64,000 bases of DNA from Mucilaginibacter sp. (lineage in GTDB: Bacteria; Bacteroidota; Bacteroidia; Sphingobacteriales; Sphingobacteriaceae). The notes beneath the pieces are model-generated. The model made no database searches. It was not told the origin of the DNA and saw nothing but the letters and a program-made list of their open reading frames with translations. A program made the translations under genes and the position numbers. Numbering within the stretch: position 1 is the first letter of the stretch; every line of letters starts with the position of its first letter. Positions 43,954 to 53,145 of the stretch are shown in pieces. The DNA lies in assembly GCA_031292485.1 (NCBI GenBank), contig JARLHA010000032.1, positions 248,001 through 312,000 on the forward strand, in the 5' to 3' direction.

Positions 43954-44609
43954 GAAGACTGATTTTGGCAATTGGCGTCATCGTCCTTTGGAGCGCCTGT
44001 AAATTCAATAGTAATACCAGTAACGCTTTACCCATTTACGGAAACCGGCAGGCGGTTACCAGAGTGATTAACGGACAAACCGTTACAGATACCATATATC
44101 AGACTATTCCGCCATTTAAGATGGTTAACCAATACGGCGACAGCATCAGCGATAGAAACCTTGACGGTAAAATTTATGTAGCTGATTTCTTTTTTACCAG
44201 TTGCCCGTCTATTTGCCCTGTAATGCAGCGCAATATGCTAAACGTTTATAACGCCTATAAAAACACCCCCGATGTAAAGATTCTCTCCTACACGATCGAT
44301 CCGAAATATGACAGTGTTAAAGTATTAAAAAAGTATGCTGATAAACTAGGTGTAAGCGGCAATATGTGGTGGTTTATACAAGGCAAAAAAGATGATACCT
44401 ATCGCCTTGCCGAAAAAAGTTACCTGGTTGCTGTAAGCAGGGATACTACTGTACCCGGCGGATATGTACACCAGGGCTATTTTGTGCTGGTTGATAAACA
44501 AAAACGTGTACGGGGTTCGTATGATGGCACTAACCCACAGCAGGTAGGCCAGCTGATAGACGATATTAAAACATTAAAAACAGAACCTGCCCCGGTGGCA
44601 AACAAATGA
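43950..44609 (+). CDS. SCO1/SenC-family copper chaperone lipoprotein
   Basis: A 219-residue SCO-type thioredoxin-fold protein that delivers copper to cytochrome c oxidase or maintains its thiols. The leader ends at Cys17 (VLWSACKFN), a lipobox. The copper ligands are C85 and C89 in TSCPSICP and H174 in GYVHQGYFV. The gene lies between a lipoprotein gene and a cytochrome c gene, with 4-bp overlaps on both sides. The location is the periplasmic face of a membrane. No oxidase genes are in view. Confidence 0.92.
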   Translation: MRRLILAIGVIVLWSACKFNSNTSNALPIYGNRQAVTRVINGQTVTDTIYQTIPPFKMVNQYGDSISDRNLDGKIYVADFFFTSCPSICPVMQRNMLNVYNAYKNTPDVKILSYTIDPKYDSVKVLKKYADKLGVSGNMWWFIQGKKDDTYRLAEKSYLVAVSRDTTVPGGYVHQGYFVLVDKQKRVRGSYDGTNPQQVGQLIDDIKTLKTEPAPVANK

Positions 44610-45022
44610 AATTTAAAGTACTCGTTGGAATTTCGTTGATGATGCTTATTCTGGTAATTTCATGCCAGAGCGATCAAAGCATTGAATTTGCCCGGTATTA
44701 TTCATCAGGGAGTTTGCTTTATCAGAGCCATTGCCAAAATTGCCACGGAGCGAAAGGCGAAGGATTGAACGCACTGATCCCGCCGCTAACGGATACGGTA
44801 TTTATAAAAAACAACATCCATATGCTGGCCTGCCTGGTTAAAAACGGGTTAAGGGGAAAGATTACTGTTCATAAAAGAGATTTTACGGAGAAGATGCCGC
44901 CAAATGATCTCGCTCCTATTGAAATTGCCAATGTGCTCACCTATGTTGCCAACTCATTTGGTAATAAACGTGGTACCATAGATGTTGCCCGGGTTGGAAC
45001 TGATTTGAATAATTGCAGGTAA
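44606..45022 (+). CDS. Monohaem c-type cytochrome lipoprotein
   Basis: A 138-residue cytochrome c. The leader ends in the lipobox LVISC (Cys20). The haem-binding motif is CQNCH (43-47), and Met97 in TEKMPPND is a likely sixth ligand. It overlaps the SCO gene by 4 bp and is the last gene of the operon, followed by a palindrome. The protein would carry electrons on the periplasmic membrane surface; its partner is unknown. Confidence 0.9.
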   Translation: MKFKVLVGISLMMLILVISCQSDQSIEFARYYSSGSLLYQSHCQNCHGAKGEGLNALIPPLTDTVFIKNNIHMLACLVKNGLRGKITVHKRDFTEKMPPNDLAPIEIANVLTYVANSFGNKRGTIDVARVGTDLNNCR

Positions 45023-45050
45023 GGCCTTTTCGCATATTAAAATTCCTTCC

Positions 45051-45074
45051 AGAGACGCAAAATATTGCGTCTCT
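45051..45074 (+). terminator. Palindrome after the cytochrome operon
   Basis: AGAGACGCAA and TTGCGTCTCT pair perfectly around AATA. It lies 28 bp after the cytochrome stop and probably ends the operon transcript. The short sequence is also of a kind common as an interspersed repeat. Confidence 0.6.
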
Positions 45075-45132
45075 ACGTTCGGTAATTAATCTTTCGGCCT
45101 TTCCCGACACCCGGACTTCCGGACTAAATCCC

Positions 45133-45140
45133 TATCTTTA
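45133..45140 (+). promoter_or_regulatory. Probable -7 box of rnpB
   Basis: TATCTTTA matches TAnnTTTG at seven of eight positions and ends 4 bases before the proposed 5' end of the RNase P RNA. Confidence 0.4.
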
Positions 45141-45144
45141 CATT

Positions 45145-45528
45145 GCAAAACGTTCTATCGCTCCCGGCGCTTTGTTTGGGAGAGGAAAGTCCGGGCAACA
45201 CAGAGCATCCTGCTTCCTAACGGGAAGGCGCCGGCAGCCGGCGACAGCAAGTGCCACAGAAAATATACCGCCCTGAGTAATTGGGGTAAGGGTGAAAACG
45301 TGAGGTAAGAGCTCACGGCTTTCCCGGGCGACCGGGATCGCGGTAAACCTCAGGAGTTGAAAAACCAAATAGGTCCCGGAAGCGGAGCTGCTCGTTTCCG
45401 TATCCGCCAACAGGCGGATCGCCGGGATGGGTAGGTTGCTTGAACCTGTCAGCAATGGCAGGGCCAGATTAATGATAGAAACCATGCCCGTTAAAAGGCA
45501 TGGAACAGAACCCGGCTTACAGGTTTGC
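45145..45528 (+). ncRNA. rnpB: RNase P RNA (class A)
   Basis: The catalytic RNA of RNase P, which trims tRNA 5' leaders. The conserved core is visible: GAGGAAAGTCCGGGC near the 5' end, ACAGAAAATATACCGCC in the middle, GGTAAGGGTGAAAACG, and ATAGAAACC and ACAGAACCCGGCTTACAG near the 3' end. The ends were placed where GCAAAAC (from 45145) and GTTTGC (to 45528) can form the P1 helix. No protein-coding frame in this stretch is credible. A downstream hairpin terminates it. Confidence 0.93.
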
Positions 45529-45543
45529 TGCTGCAAACAAATG

Positions 45544-45574
45544 CCCTTCCCGGTAAAACGGGGAGGGTTATTTT
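45544..45574 (+). terminator. rnpB terminator
   Basis: CCCTTCCCGGT and ACGGGGAGGG-type arms form a GC-rich stem with loop AAA, followed by TTATTTTG, 15 bases after the RNase P RNA. Confidence 0.75.
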
Positions 45575-45743
45575 GTGTGCAGTGAGGTGAGTTGTCGGTA
45601 TCAGGTGGCCCTTAGATCAATATTCCCCGCTCACAATTTTTCTCAATTTATTTTCAAACAATATATTGGTAAAAGTGTTTAGTTTTCTATACAATTAACT
45701 AAATTAGCAATTCAAATATTTAAAGCGTTCAGGCAAACAAAAA

Positions 45744-47120
45744 ATGGCGAAAATATTAATCATTGATGACGAGCGGGCAATCCGGAATACATTACGCGAA
45801 ATACTGGAATATGAAGATTATACCGTTGAAGATATAGACAACGGCGTTGACGGGTTAGAACTCATTCAAAAAAATGATTATGACCTGGTACTATGTGATA
45901 TAAAAATGAACCGGGTAGATGGTATGGAAGTGCTCACCGAGGGCCTTTTAATGAAACCCGATTTGCCGTTTATCATGATCTCGGGACATGGCACGGTTGA
46001 AACTGCTATTGAAGCCAGCAAAAAGGGTGCGTTTGACTTTATATCGAAACCGCCTGACCTGAACAGGCTGCTCATCACCGTTCGGAATGCACTCGACAGA
46101 GGAAGCCTGGTTACTGAAACCAAGGTTTTAAAACGCAGGGTTGCCAAAGTGCGTACCATGCTGGGCGACTCACAGTCAATCTCAAAAATAAAAGAAACTA
46201 TCGACAGGGTGGCGCCTACCGATGCCAGGGTATTGATCACCGGCGCAAATGGTAGCGGTAAAGAGTTAGTAGCCCGCTGGTTACACGAAAAATCACACCG
46301 TTCAACATCGCCTTTGATTGAAGTAAACTGCGCCGCTATACCTTCAGAATTAATTGAGAGCGAATTATTCGGGCACGAAAAAGGTTCGTTCACTTCGGCC
46401 ATTAAACAACGTATTGGTAAATTTGAATCCGCAAACGGCGGAACACTCTTCCTGGATGAGATCGGAGACATGAGCGCCTCAACACAGGCTAAAGTATTGC
46501 GCGCCCTGCAGGAAAATAAGATAACCCGTGTCGGCGGCGAAAAAGAGATCGACGTAGATGTACGTGTGGTTGCGGCAACCAACAAAGACCTACTAAAGGA
46601 AATAGATGCCGGAAATTTCCGCCTTGACCTTTACCATCGCCTGAGTGTGATCCTGATCCATGTTCCTCCCTTAACCGACCGTAAGGATGATATCCCGTTG
46701 CTTGCCCAAAACTTTTTGGATGAGATCTGCAATGATTACGGTATGCCGGTTAAAAAGATCTCCGACGCTGCTATGGACGCATTAAAAGCGCTGCCATGGA
46801 CAGGGAATATCCGTGAATTAAGAAACATGATCGAACGTTTGATCATCCTGAGTGATAAAATAATAACAGACAATGATGTAAAGATTTTTGCAAACCCATC
46901 GTCTCCGGTTGTGGTTACCAATGGGAATAACGGGCATCAAACAGATTTTGACCGTTTCAGTAACTTCCAGGAATATAAGGATTATGCCGAGCGCGAGTAC
47001 ATCAAATTCAAGCTTGAAAAAAACAACTGGAATGTCTCTAAAACTGCCGATGATATTGATATACAGCGCAGCCACCTATACAGTAAGATCGAGAAATTCG
47101 GGTTGAAAAGAGGAGAATAG
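45744..47120 (+). CDS. NtrC-family sigma-54-type response regulator with a variant GAFTGA loop
   Basis: A 458-residue regulator with a receiver (D52 in LVLCDIKMNRVDGMEV), an AAA+ ATPase domain from about 140 to 370 (Walker A ITGANGSGKELVARW, Walker B TLFLDEIGDMS) and a Fis-like C-terminal HTH (WNVSKTADDIDIQRSHLYSKI). The loop contacting sigma-54 reads GSFTSA (214-219) instead of GAFTGA; the central F-T pair is kept. The variant may still activate sigma-54 or may have a different role (inference). No adjacent histidine kinase gene is seen. It starts 169 bp after the RNase P terminator. Confidence 0.9.
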   Translation: MAKILIIDDERAIRNTLREILEYEDYTVEDIDNGVDGLELIQKNDYDLVLCDIKMNRVDGMEVLTEGLLMKPDLPFIMISGHGTVETAIEASKKGAFDFISKPPDLNRLLITVRNALDRGSLVTETKVLKRRVAKVRTMLGDSQSISKIKETIDRVAPTDARVLITGANGSGKELVARWLHEKSHRSTSPLIEVNCAAIPSELIESELFGHEKGSFTSAIKQRIGKFESANGGTLFLDEIGDMSASTQAKVLRALQENKITRVGGEKEIDVDVRVVAATNKDLLKEIDAGNFRLDLYHRLSVILIHVPPLTDRKDDIPLLAQNFLDEICNDYGMPVKKISDAAMDALKALPWTGNIRELRNMIERLIILSDKIITDNDVKIFANPSSPVVVTNGNNGHQTDFDRFSNFQEYKDYAEREYIKFKLEKNNWNVSKTADDIDIQRSHLYSKIEKFGLKRGE

Positions 47121-47217
47121 GCTGATTGATGTAGTTGAATGAATTGATTTGTTAGCAGGGGCGCTTTGATAAAAAATTTTATTTAGCGCAATCCTGTTAT
47201 TTTCATACCTTCAGGGG

Positions 47218-47826
47218 ATGAAGAAATATATCCTGCTTATCTTTTTGTTTTTCGCCGGACTGGTTATCTCCGCCATTAACCCGCACGATTATTTCACCTG
47301 GATACTGGAGGTTTTTCCTGCTGTTATAGGTTTTTTCATACTCGTATTCACTTTCCGCAACTTTCAATTCACATTGTTAACCTATGTAATGATATTGTTG
47401 CATTGCTATGTGTTATTTATTGGCGGTCATTATACGTATGCACTGGTTCCTGCATTTGACTGGGTGCGTGATGTTTTTCACCAGAGCCGCAATAATTTTG
47501 ATAAGGTTGGGCATTTTTTTCAGGGGTTTGTACCGGCTATGATCGTTCGCGAAATATTTATCCGCAGGGAAGTTATCAAAAAGAAAAACTGGATTCCCTT
47601 TTTAACCATCAGCGTTTGCGGCCTGATAAGTTTGTTGTATGAATTGCTGGAATGGCTGGTTTCCGTTTCATCGGGATCTGCGGGCGACTCCTTCCTTGGC
47701 ACGCAGGGTGATGTATGGGATACCCAATCGGATATGCTTTTTGCCATCATTGGTGCCGGTTGCATGCTTATAATGCTATCCAATTTACAGGACAGGGTGA
47801 TTGCGCAGAAGGTTGAAAGGTTGTAA
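47218..47826 (+). CDS. DUF2238 (YjdF-like) membrane protein
   Basis: A 202-residue protein with about six membrane segments (ILLIFLFFAGLVISAI, VIGFFILVFTF, LTYVMILLHCYVLFIGG, FLTISVCGLISLLYELLEWL, MLFAIIGAGCMLIMLS). The conserved segment NNFDKVGHFFQGFVPAMIVRE and the GDSFLGTQGDVWDTQSDM stretch identify the DUF2238 family, whose function is unknown. Conserved charged residues within the membrane region suggest transport or an enzyme, which is inference. It follows the NtrC-like gene by 97 bp and reads as a single gene. Confidence 0.87.
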   Translation: MKKYILLIFLFFAGLVISAINPHDYFTWILEVFPAVIGFFILVFTFRNFQFTLLTYVMILLHCYVLFIGGHYTYALVPAFDWVRDVFHQSRNNFDKVGHFFQGFVPAMIVREIFIRREVIKKKNWIPFLTISVCGLISLLYELLEWLVSVSSGSAGDSFLGTQGDVWDTQSDMLFAIIGAGCMLIMLSNLQDRVIAQKVERL

Positions 47827-47981
47827 AAGTTGTAAGTATTAAAATTGGTGTAAAGGGTTGAGCCATCAACCTGCTGAAGCTTCTTTTTGACTTTCCGACT
47901 TTCGGACTTCCAGTCTCTCTTTGTAAATCAATTTAAAAAGTTCTACCTTTCGGGTATCAATTAAATCTCAACACTTTAAAC

Positions 47982-49142
47982 ATGGCTCAAACTTCAACAG
48001 TACAGGCGGCGGATGATTTCGATTCCACCCCTACCCGCTTGTTTTCATTGGATGCCCTTCGTGGTTTCGATATGTTCTGGATCATGGGAGCAGATGAAAT
48101 TATGCATGCGCTCCGCGATTCCACCAAATCAACTTTCTGGACGGTGATCGGTAACCAATTTGAGCACCCCGGCTGGAACGGTTTTCACGCTTATGATATG
48201 ATCTTCCCGCTCTTCCTGTTTATGGCAGGCGTTTCTACACCATTTTCGGTGGGCAGGGAATTGGAGAAAGGCAAAAGCCGCGAACAACTGATGCTAAGGG
48301 TTATTAAACGGGCATTTATTTTGGTGCTGTTAGGTTTATTAGTAAATAACGGTTTAAAGATTCAACCTATTGCGGATATCAGGTTCCCGAGTGTACTGGG
48401 GCGTATCGGTATCGCCTATATGTTTGCCAATATCATCTATCTGTATGCAAAAGAACTTTGGCAAATGATCTGGTTCTGGGTGTTTATTGTAGGGTATTAC
48501 CTGTTGCTTAAGTTTACTGCGGCTCCGGGCTTTCACCCGGGCGACCTTACGCCACAGGGTAATTTTGCTTCGTACGTTGACCGGACTATTTTGCCGGGGC
48601 ATTTATATGTACCCTACCCCGGTACAAAAATAAATATGCACGATCCTGAAGGGTTATTCTCAACCATTCCTGCAATCAGTACAGGCATCCTGGGTATTTT
48701 AACTGGTACGCTGTTGAAAAGGAAGGATATTACCGCGAATATGAAGGCGCTGCTGATGGCTCTTTTTGGGATCGTTTTTATCTTCGTTTCGCTGATCTGG
48801 AATTTAGACTTCCCGATCAACAAAAACTTGTGGTCAAGCTCGTTTGTGATGCTGGTTGGCGGGATCAGTTTAATACTGATGTCGGTTTTTTATTACGTGA
48901 TCGATGTTTTGGGATACAAAAAATGGGCCTTCTTCTTTAAAGTCATCGGGATGAACTCTATCCTTATTTATATCTCGGGCCATTTTATCAAATGGAGCTA
49001 TGCTAATAACGGGTTTTTCCAATGGCTGGGGCAATTGGTAGGAAACCCGTATAATGCAGTAGTAATGGCGATAACCCTGGTGCTGATAAAATGGTTATTC
49101 CTGCGTTACCTGTACGAAAAGAAAACGTTTTTAAGGGTGTAG
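47982..49142 (+). CDS. DUF5009/HGSNAT-like membrane acyltransferase
   Basis: A 386-residue polytopic protein with about ten helices. The N-terminal signature RLFSLDALRGFDMFWIMGAD and GWNGFHAYDMIFPLFLFMAG correspond to the DUF5009/heparan-alpha-glucosaminide acetyltransferase-like family, which acetylates amino sugars across the membrane; the catalytic histidine is plausibly in FHAYDM. Closely related Bacteroidota proteins handle N-acetylglucosamine-type sugars (family knowledge). It is a single gene; the 155-bp upstream gap has no clear promoter. Substrate is not certain. Confidence 0.87.
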   Translation: MAQTSTVQAADDFDSTPTRLFSLDALRGFDMFWIMGADEIMHALRDSTKSTFWTVIGNQFEHPGWNGFHAYDMIFPLFLFMAGVSTPFSVGRELEKGKSREQLMLRVIKRAFILVLLGLLVNNGLKIQPIADIRFPSVLGRIGIAYMFANIIYLYAKELWQMIWFWVFIVGYYLLLKFTAAPGFHPGDLTPQGNFASYVDRTILPGHLYVPYPGTKINMHDPEGLFSTIPAISTGILGILTGTLLKRKDITANMKALLMALFGIVFIFVSLIWNLDFPINKNLWSSSFVMLVGGISLILMSVFYYVIDVLGYKKWAFFFKVIGMNSILIYISGHFIKWSYANNGFFQWLGQLVGNPYNAVVMAITLVLIKWLFLRYLYEKKTFLRV

Positions 49143-49219
49143 GTCAATTTTTAATTTTTCACAGGCGTCTTTTTTTTGGTGTTCAAGATAGTCCTCCATT
49201 TCGGATATTCGATTTCGGA

Positions 49220-49274
49220 TTTAATATAACCAGCATATTTAAGATCCTGGTTATATTAAATTATGTGATTTTTT
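49220..49274 (+). terminator. Terminator hairpin after the DUF5009 gene
   Basis: TTTAATATAACCAG (49220-49233) and CTGGTTATATTAAA (49247-49260) are perfect 14-bp arms around 13 bases, followed by a T-rich run (ATTTTTTAAG). Confidence 0.75.
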
Positions 49275-49295
49275 AAGAAAAAAACACCGGTATAA

Positions 49296-49769
49296 TCAGC
49301 GACCCAGGATTCCACCCAAATCAGCGGGCGAATAGTTGATAGATTTTAACGTCTTATTGTCAGCTTTGCGATACACTAAAAACAAGCCGTCTATTTCTTT
49401 ATGATACGAATCCGTATTGGCAGTGTTTTTGTAATGGTCTATGGTAAGGTTCGCCTCCCCGATGGTTTTACAGGCTTTGCTCATATTGGAGCGGTGTACC
49501 TCGTCAAATAGTTCTTTAAATTTTTCACCAAGGCCAAATTCTAAAATAGCCCCTGCAAGTACATATTGCAAATCGCATAAGGCATCAGCAACTTCTGTTA
49601 AATTGTTATCGTCTACAGCCTGCTGCAATTCCTTTAGCTCTTCGGCCAGGAGCGAAATGCGCAGCTCACATCTTTCTTTTGATGGAATGCCAGGGTTTTG
49701 TACAATAGGGTGTTTAAAGGTATGGTGAAATTCGGCTACCTGGTTTAATGCGTAGGTGTCTTTTATCAT
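49296..49769 (-). CDS. MazG-like nucleoside triphosphate pyrophosphohydrolase
   Basis: A 157-residue all-alpha NTP pyrophosphatase. The metal-binding pattern E-E-x-x-E and E-x-x-D is present in LLAEELKELQQAVDDNNLTEVADALCDLQYV. The family cleaves noncanonical or damaged NTPs to NMP and pyrophosphate. The start (MIKDTYALNQV) gives a clean family-type opening; earlier in-frame residues (39 more) are non-homologous. It converges on the DUF5009 gene and has no operon partner. Confidence 0.82.
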   Translation of the reverse strand: MIKDTYALNQVAEFHHTFKHPIVQNPGIPSKERCELRISLLAEELKELQQAVDDNNLTEVADALCDLQYVLAGAILEFGLGEKFKELFDEVHRSNMSKACKTIGEANLTIDHYKNTANTDSYHKEIDGLFLVYRKADNKTLKSINYSPADLGGILGR

Positions 49770-49919
49770 AATTAATTTTATTATTAAATACCGGTTACGA
49801 TATCCCGGTTCCTTTGTCATTATTCTGCAAGTATAAATAAAAAATAAAGTGCAATTAAACCAAGGCCGGTAAAATCCGTCTATCAAATCAATACCAGAAG
49901 GAAGTTAAAAAAAATAATC

Positions 49920-51089
49920 ATGAAAAGTAGATATAAATATTTGTTATCAATTGGCTTAAGCGGGCTGATGTGCCTGTTTTTAGCTATACCAGCCAGCGCG
50001 CAACGCAACCGGGGCGGCGGTGGTGGCGGCGGTCACGGCGGCGGCGGCGGCGGTTTCGCCCGCGGTGGTGGCGGTGGAGGGGGTATTTCCCGCGGTGGTG
50101 GCGGCGGCGGCGCCCGTTTCAATGGTGGCGGTGCTGCAGTTGCAAGGGGTGGATTTTCTGGTGGCCGGTCATTTCAGGCTCCCCAAAGGTCTTCCAATTT
50201 TCAACGCGGCTTTGCTCCGCAACGTGGTAATGCCGGGTTCAGAGGCAATAATTTCGCAGGAAGAGCCGGTGTTAACACAAGAGGCAGCAATTTCGCCGGA
50301 AGAGCCGGTGCTAACGCAAGAGGTTATAATGGAAGAGCTGGCGTAAATGCAAGAGGTTATGCTGGCAGTCGTTATGGGTATAATAACGGCGTAAATGCCT
50401 ACAGGGGTGGATACGGTAACCGCGGCGGTTACGGTTTCAGAGGCGGATATGGCTTTAGAGGTGGTTATTATGGCCCAAGTTACTGGGGCGCCCGTGGCTG
50501 GTGGGGCGGCCGTGGTGGTTACTGGTGGAATGGGGGCCTTTATGCCAGCTTATACTGGCCACGTATTGGTTTCAGTGTAGGATATTTGCCTTACGGATAT
50601 TACCCGTTCTATTGGGACAACCAGCCTTACTATTACAGCGATGGCTTTTATTACCAACAGGATAACAACCAATACACTGTAGTTGAACCGCCATTGGGTG
50701 CTGAAATTACACAACTTCCGTCTGGTGCACAAGAAATCACCATTGATGGTCAGCAATATTATGAATTGAACGGCGTGTATTATCAACCGGTTACCAAAGA
50801 TGACGGTACCTTTGTCTATGTAATAGCAGGTAAGGATGGCAAGTTAGACACCGATAACGGCGGATATAACAATGCGCCAACCCAGGGTGGTGGCGTGAAT
50901 AATGTTCCGGAACCGCAAAAAGGTGATATCTACGAAACTTTGCCACAGGATACCCGCAGGATCAGGCTTAATGGCGAAACTTTCTTTGTGTCTCCGGATG
51001 ATTATTATTACCAGGAAACGATTGATACCAACGGCAATAAAGCTTATAAAGTGGTAGGCACACCATCTGATGAACCACAGGAAAATTAA
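49920..51089 (+). CDS. Secreted glycine-rich protein (DUF6515-like C-terminus)
   Basis: A 389-residue exported protein with signal peptide LLSIGLSGLMCLFLAIPASAQ. Residues about 30-120 are glycine-arginine-rich low-complexity sequence; residues 120-170 repeat NxRGYNGRAGVNARGYAG-like motifs. The C-terminal half contains FYWDNQPYYYSDGFYYQQD and repeated ITIDGQQYYELNGVYYQPV and ETFFVSPDDYYYQETI units, a DUF6515-like pattern. It is probably a surface or matrix protein. It has no catalytic motif and follows a weak A-rich leader. Confidence 0.82.
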   Translation: MKSRYKYLLSIGLSGLMCLFLAIPASAQRNRGGGGGGGHGGGGGGFARGGGGGGGISRGGGGGGARFNGGGAAVARGGFSGGRSFQAPQRSSNFQRGFAPQRGNAGFRGNNFAGRAGVNTRGSNFAGRAGANARGYNGRAGVNARGYAGSRYGYNNGVNAYRGGYGNRGGYGFRGGYGFRGGYYGPSYWGARGWWGGRGGYWWNGGLYASLYWPRIGFSVGYLPYGYYPFYWDNQPYYYSDGFYYQQDNNQYTVVEPPLGAEITQLPSGAQEITIDGQQYYELNGVYYQPVTKDDGTFVYVIAGKDGKLDTDNGGYNNAPTQGGGVNNVPEPQKGDIYETLPQDTRRIRLNGETFFVSPDDYYYQETIDTNGNKAYKVVGTPSDEPQEN

Positions 51090-51113
51090 TTCAATAACTC
51101 CTTATATATTTCT

Positions 51114-51147
51114 AAAGGCGGTCTCTTTTCCAGGGCCGCTTTTTTTA
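51114..51147 (+). terminator. Hairpin after the glycine-rich gene
   Basis: GCGGTC and GGCCGC (one G-U pair) form a stem that extends by AAA/TTT, followed by a run of T (CTTTTTTTATG). It lies 24 bp after the stop. Confidence 0.65.
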
Positions 51148-51203
51148 TGTACCAGCTTTGCCCCCCTTTATTTCAGCTTCGCCGCCTATTTTTATAAATT
51201 ACA

Positions 51204-52250
51204 ATGCTAAGCAACTACCTTTACAAGATGGACAAAACGGAAAAGCGGATATCCCTATACAGTTCATTACTCATTGGGCTACTGATGTGCAGCCCTAAGT
51301 TTATGGCATTACGCGGGCAGGGTATCATTGCTCATTTCTGGCATTTTAACCTTGCTGAATTCATCATACAAGTAGCTTTTAATGTAGGTTTTTGTTATCT
51401 CCTTTTTTATCTGAATCTCCGGAACCCAAAAGCCGGGCTAACGGTCGAATCAGTAAAAAAACAAACAGGATGGTATCTGTTCAATGCCATACTCTTGCTG
51501 GTTAGTTGTTTGTTGTGCGGTGTAATTCAACGCCAGCTTTTTATGAGTGACCAGCCAAGAGGTATTTACTGGACGGGATACTTGAGCCGCTTTTTTTTAA
51601 GCACCTTATTTGCCGGTGTCCTCATCAAGATCATTTTGTTGATGCGCGTAAGCAGACAAAAGGATAAGGAAAATAGCCAGTTAAAAACGGCCTATCTTGA
51701 AGCGGAGCTGGGATTGCTTAAAGAACAGCTGAATCCGCATTTTTTGTTCAACTCGCTAAGCAGCTTATCTGGTATTGTGCGAGAGGATCCCGAAATGGCG
51801 CAGCACTTTATCAATCACCTTTCAAAAATATTCAGGTACGCGCTAGCCGCGCAACATGATCACCTGGTTTCAATTACCGAAGAATTAACGATGATAAAGT
51901 CGTATGAACAGCTGTTGAAAATGCGTTTTGAAAAAGCTTTCCTACTTGAAACGAATATCGAAAAACATTATCTTCATCATTCAATTCCGCATCTATCGCT
52001 GCAACCGCTGCTTGAAAACGCGGCCAAGCACAACTCAGCGTCAATAAAAAAACCTTTAAAAGTATATATTTATATTGAAGATGATTACCTGGTGGTAAAG
52101 AACGACCTGCAGGAGATAGCCGAGCCCGAAAACAGCACAGGTATCGGGCTCGCCAATTTAAACAGCCGGTTTCGTATCCTGATGCATAAAGATATCGAAA
52201 TAGAAAAAACCAAAGACAGTTTCATTGTAAAATTACCGCTGACAAAATGA
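51204..52250 (+). CDS. LytS-type sensor histidine kinase
   Basis: A 348-residue kinase with four membrane segments (LYSSLLIGLLMCSPKFMAL; FIIQVAFNVGFCYLLFYL; LFNAILLLVSCLLCGVI; FFLSTLFAGVLIKIILLMR) and a His_kinase/HATPase core (QLNPHFLFNSLSSLSGIV with the phosphorylated His, HLSLQPLLENAAKHNS, NSTGIGLANLNSRF). It senses an unknown signal at the membrane. Its stop overlaps the start of the LytTR regulator gene (ATGA), so the two form a pair. A start at the second ATG (MDKTEKRISLYS, 51228) is also possible. Confidence 0.9.
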   Translation: MLSNYLYKMDKTEKRISLYSSLLIGLLMCSPKFMALRGQGIIAHFWHFNLAEFIIQVAFNVGFCYLLFYLNLRNPKAGLTVESVKKQTGWYLFNAILLLVSCLLCGVIQRQLFMSDQPRGIYWTGYLSRFFLSTLFAGVLIKIILLMRVSRQKDKENSQLKTAYLEAELGLLKEQLNPHFLFNSLSSLSGIVREDPEMAQHFINHLSKIFRYALAAQHDHLVSITEELTMIKSYEQLLKMRFEKAFLLETNIEKHYLHHSIPHLSLQPLLENAAKHNSASIKKPLKVYIYIEDDYLVVKNDLQEIAEPENSTGIGLANLNSRFRILMHKDIEIEKTKDSFIVKLPLTK

Positions 52251-53026
52251 GTTCAATACATGTAGTAATTATTGAAGACGAACCGGTAAGCGCACGCAAC
52301 CTTGCGCACCTGCTAAATAAATTGGATGATTCGATCACTATAAAAACAATACTGAACAGTGTGGAGGAATCCGTTACCTGGTTCAATTCTGCTGGTAATG
52401 ATTTCGACCTTGTTTTTATGGATATCAGGCTTGCTGATGGTTTGTCATTTGATATTTTTAAACTGGTAAATGTTTCAAAACCGGTAATATTTGTAACTGC
52501 TTACAATGATTACGCTATACAGGCTTTCAAAAACAACGGTATCGATTATATTTTGAAGCCTTTTGATGATGATGAAGTAGAGCAGGCGCTTCGCAAATTT
52601 AACAGCCTTACCTCAAAGCCTGTAAGAGCTCAGGATAATTTAATCTTTGAGCAACTGATCAGGCAGATCAACACAAATGCGAGGCCCTATAAAAACGCTT
52701 TCCTTGTACATTTTCGCGATAAACTTATCCCGGTTGAAACAGAAAAAATAGCCTGGTTTTATACTGCCAATGAACTGGTTTACGCGCACACCATTGATAG
52801 CAGGCAGTATATTGTTGATTTTACAATGGAGCAACTGGAACAACAACTGGATATGAACCGTTTTTTCAGGGCAAACCGGCAATTCATCGTAAACCGAAAA
52901 GAAATAACAGAAGTTGCTTTTTATTTTAACGGGCGTTTAGTTGTTAAAATAAAACCCGACCCGCCTGAAAGTATTATCATCAGTAAGGCAAGAGCCCCTG
53001 AATTTAAAAACTGGATGAACAATTAA
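52247..53026 (+). CDS. LytTR-type response regulator
   Basis: A 259-residue regulator with a receiver domain (D59 in FDLVFMDIRLADGLSF, K at YILKPFDDDEV) and a LytTR DNA-binding domain (about 150-255, FLVHFRDKLIPVETEKIAWF and FFRANRQFIVNRKEITEV). LytTR domains bind imperfect direct repeats and control surface or biofilm genes. It overlaps the LytS kinase gene by 4 bp, forming a two-component pair. Possible targets are the neighbouring secreted-protein genes, which is inference. Confidence 0.93.
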   Translation: MSSIHVVIIEDEPVSARNLAHLLNKLDDSITIKTILNSVEESVTWFNSAGNDFDLVFMDIRLADGLSFDIFKLVNVSKPVIFVTAYNDYAIQAFKNNGIDYILKPFDDDEVEQALRKFNSLTSKPVRAQDNLIFEQLIRQINTNARPYKNAFLVHFRDKLIPVETEKIAWFYTANELVYAHTIDSRQYIVDFTMEQLEQQLDMNRFFRANRQFIVNRKEITEVAFYFNGRLVVKIKPDPPESIIISKARAPEFKNWMNN

Positions 53027-53145
53027 AGTCATTTCACCCGGCTTATGTTCAGCTTCGGCGCTAATAACGTAACCCACCCCAGGTTTTTTAGTCAATTTTA
53101 TCGTCACCGGGTAACGGTGCTATTTAATTACTAAAAAATAAAAAC

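Noticed and set aside
45013..45536. Open frames on both strands across 45013-45536
   Set aside because: This stretch is the RNase P RNA with its conserved core; the frames are by-products of structured GC-rich RNA.
45878..46585. A 235-codon antisense frame in the NtrC-like gene
   Set aside because: It is the complement of a well-supported AAA+ domain and shows no domain of its own.
50020..50346. Overlapping frames in the glycine-rich gene
   Set aside because: They arise from GGC/GGT repeats read in shifted frames; only the frame with the signal peptide and DUF6515-like end is credible.
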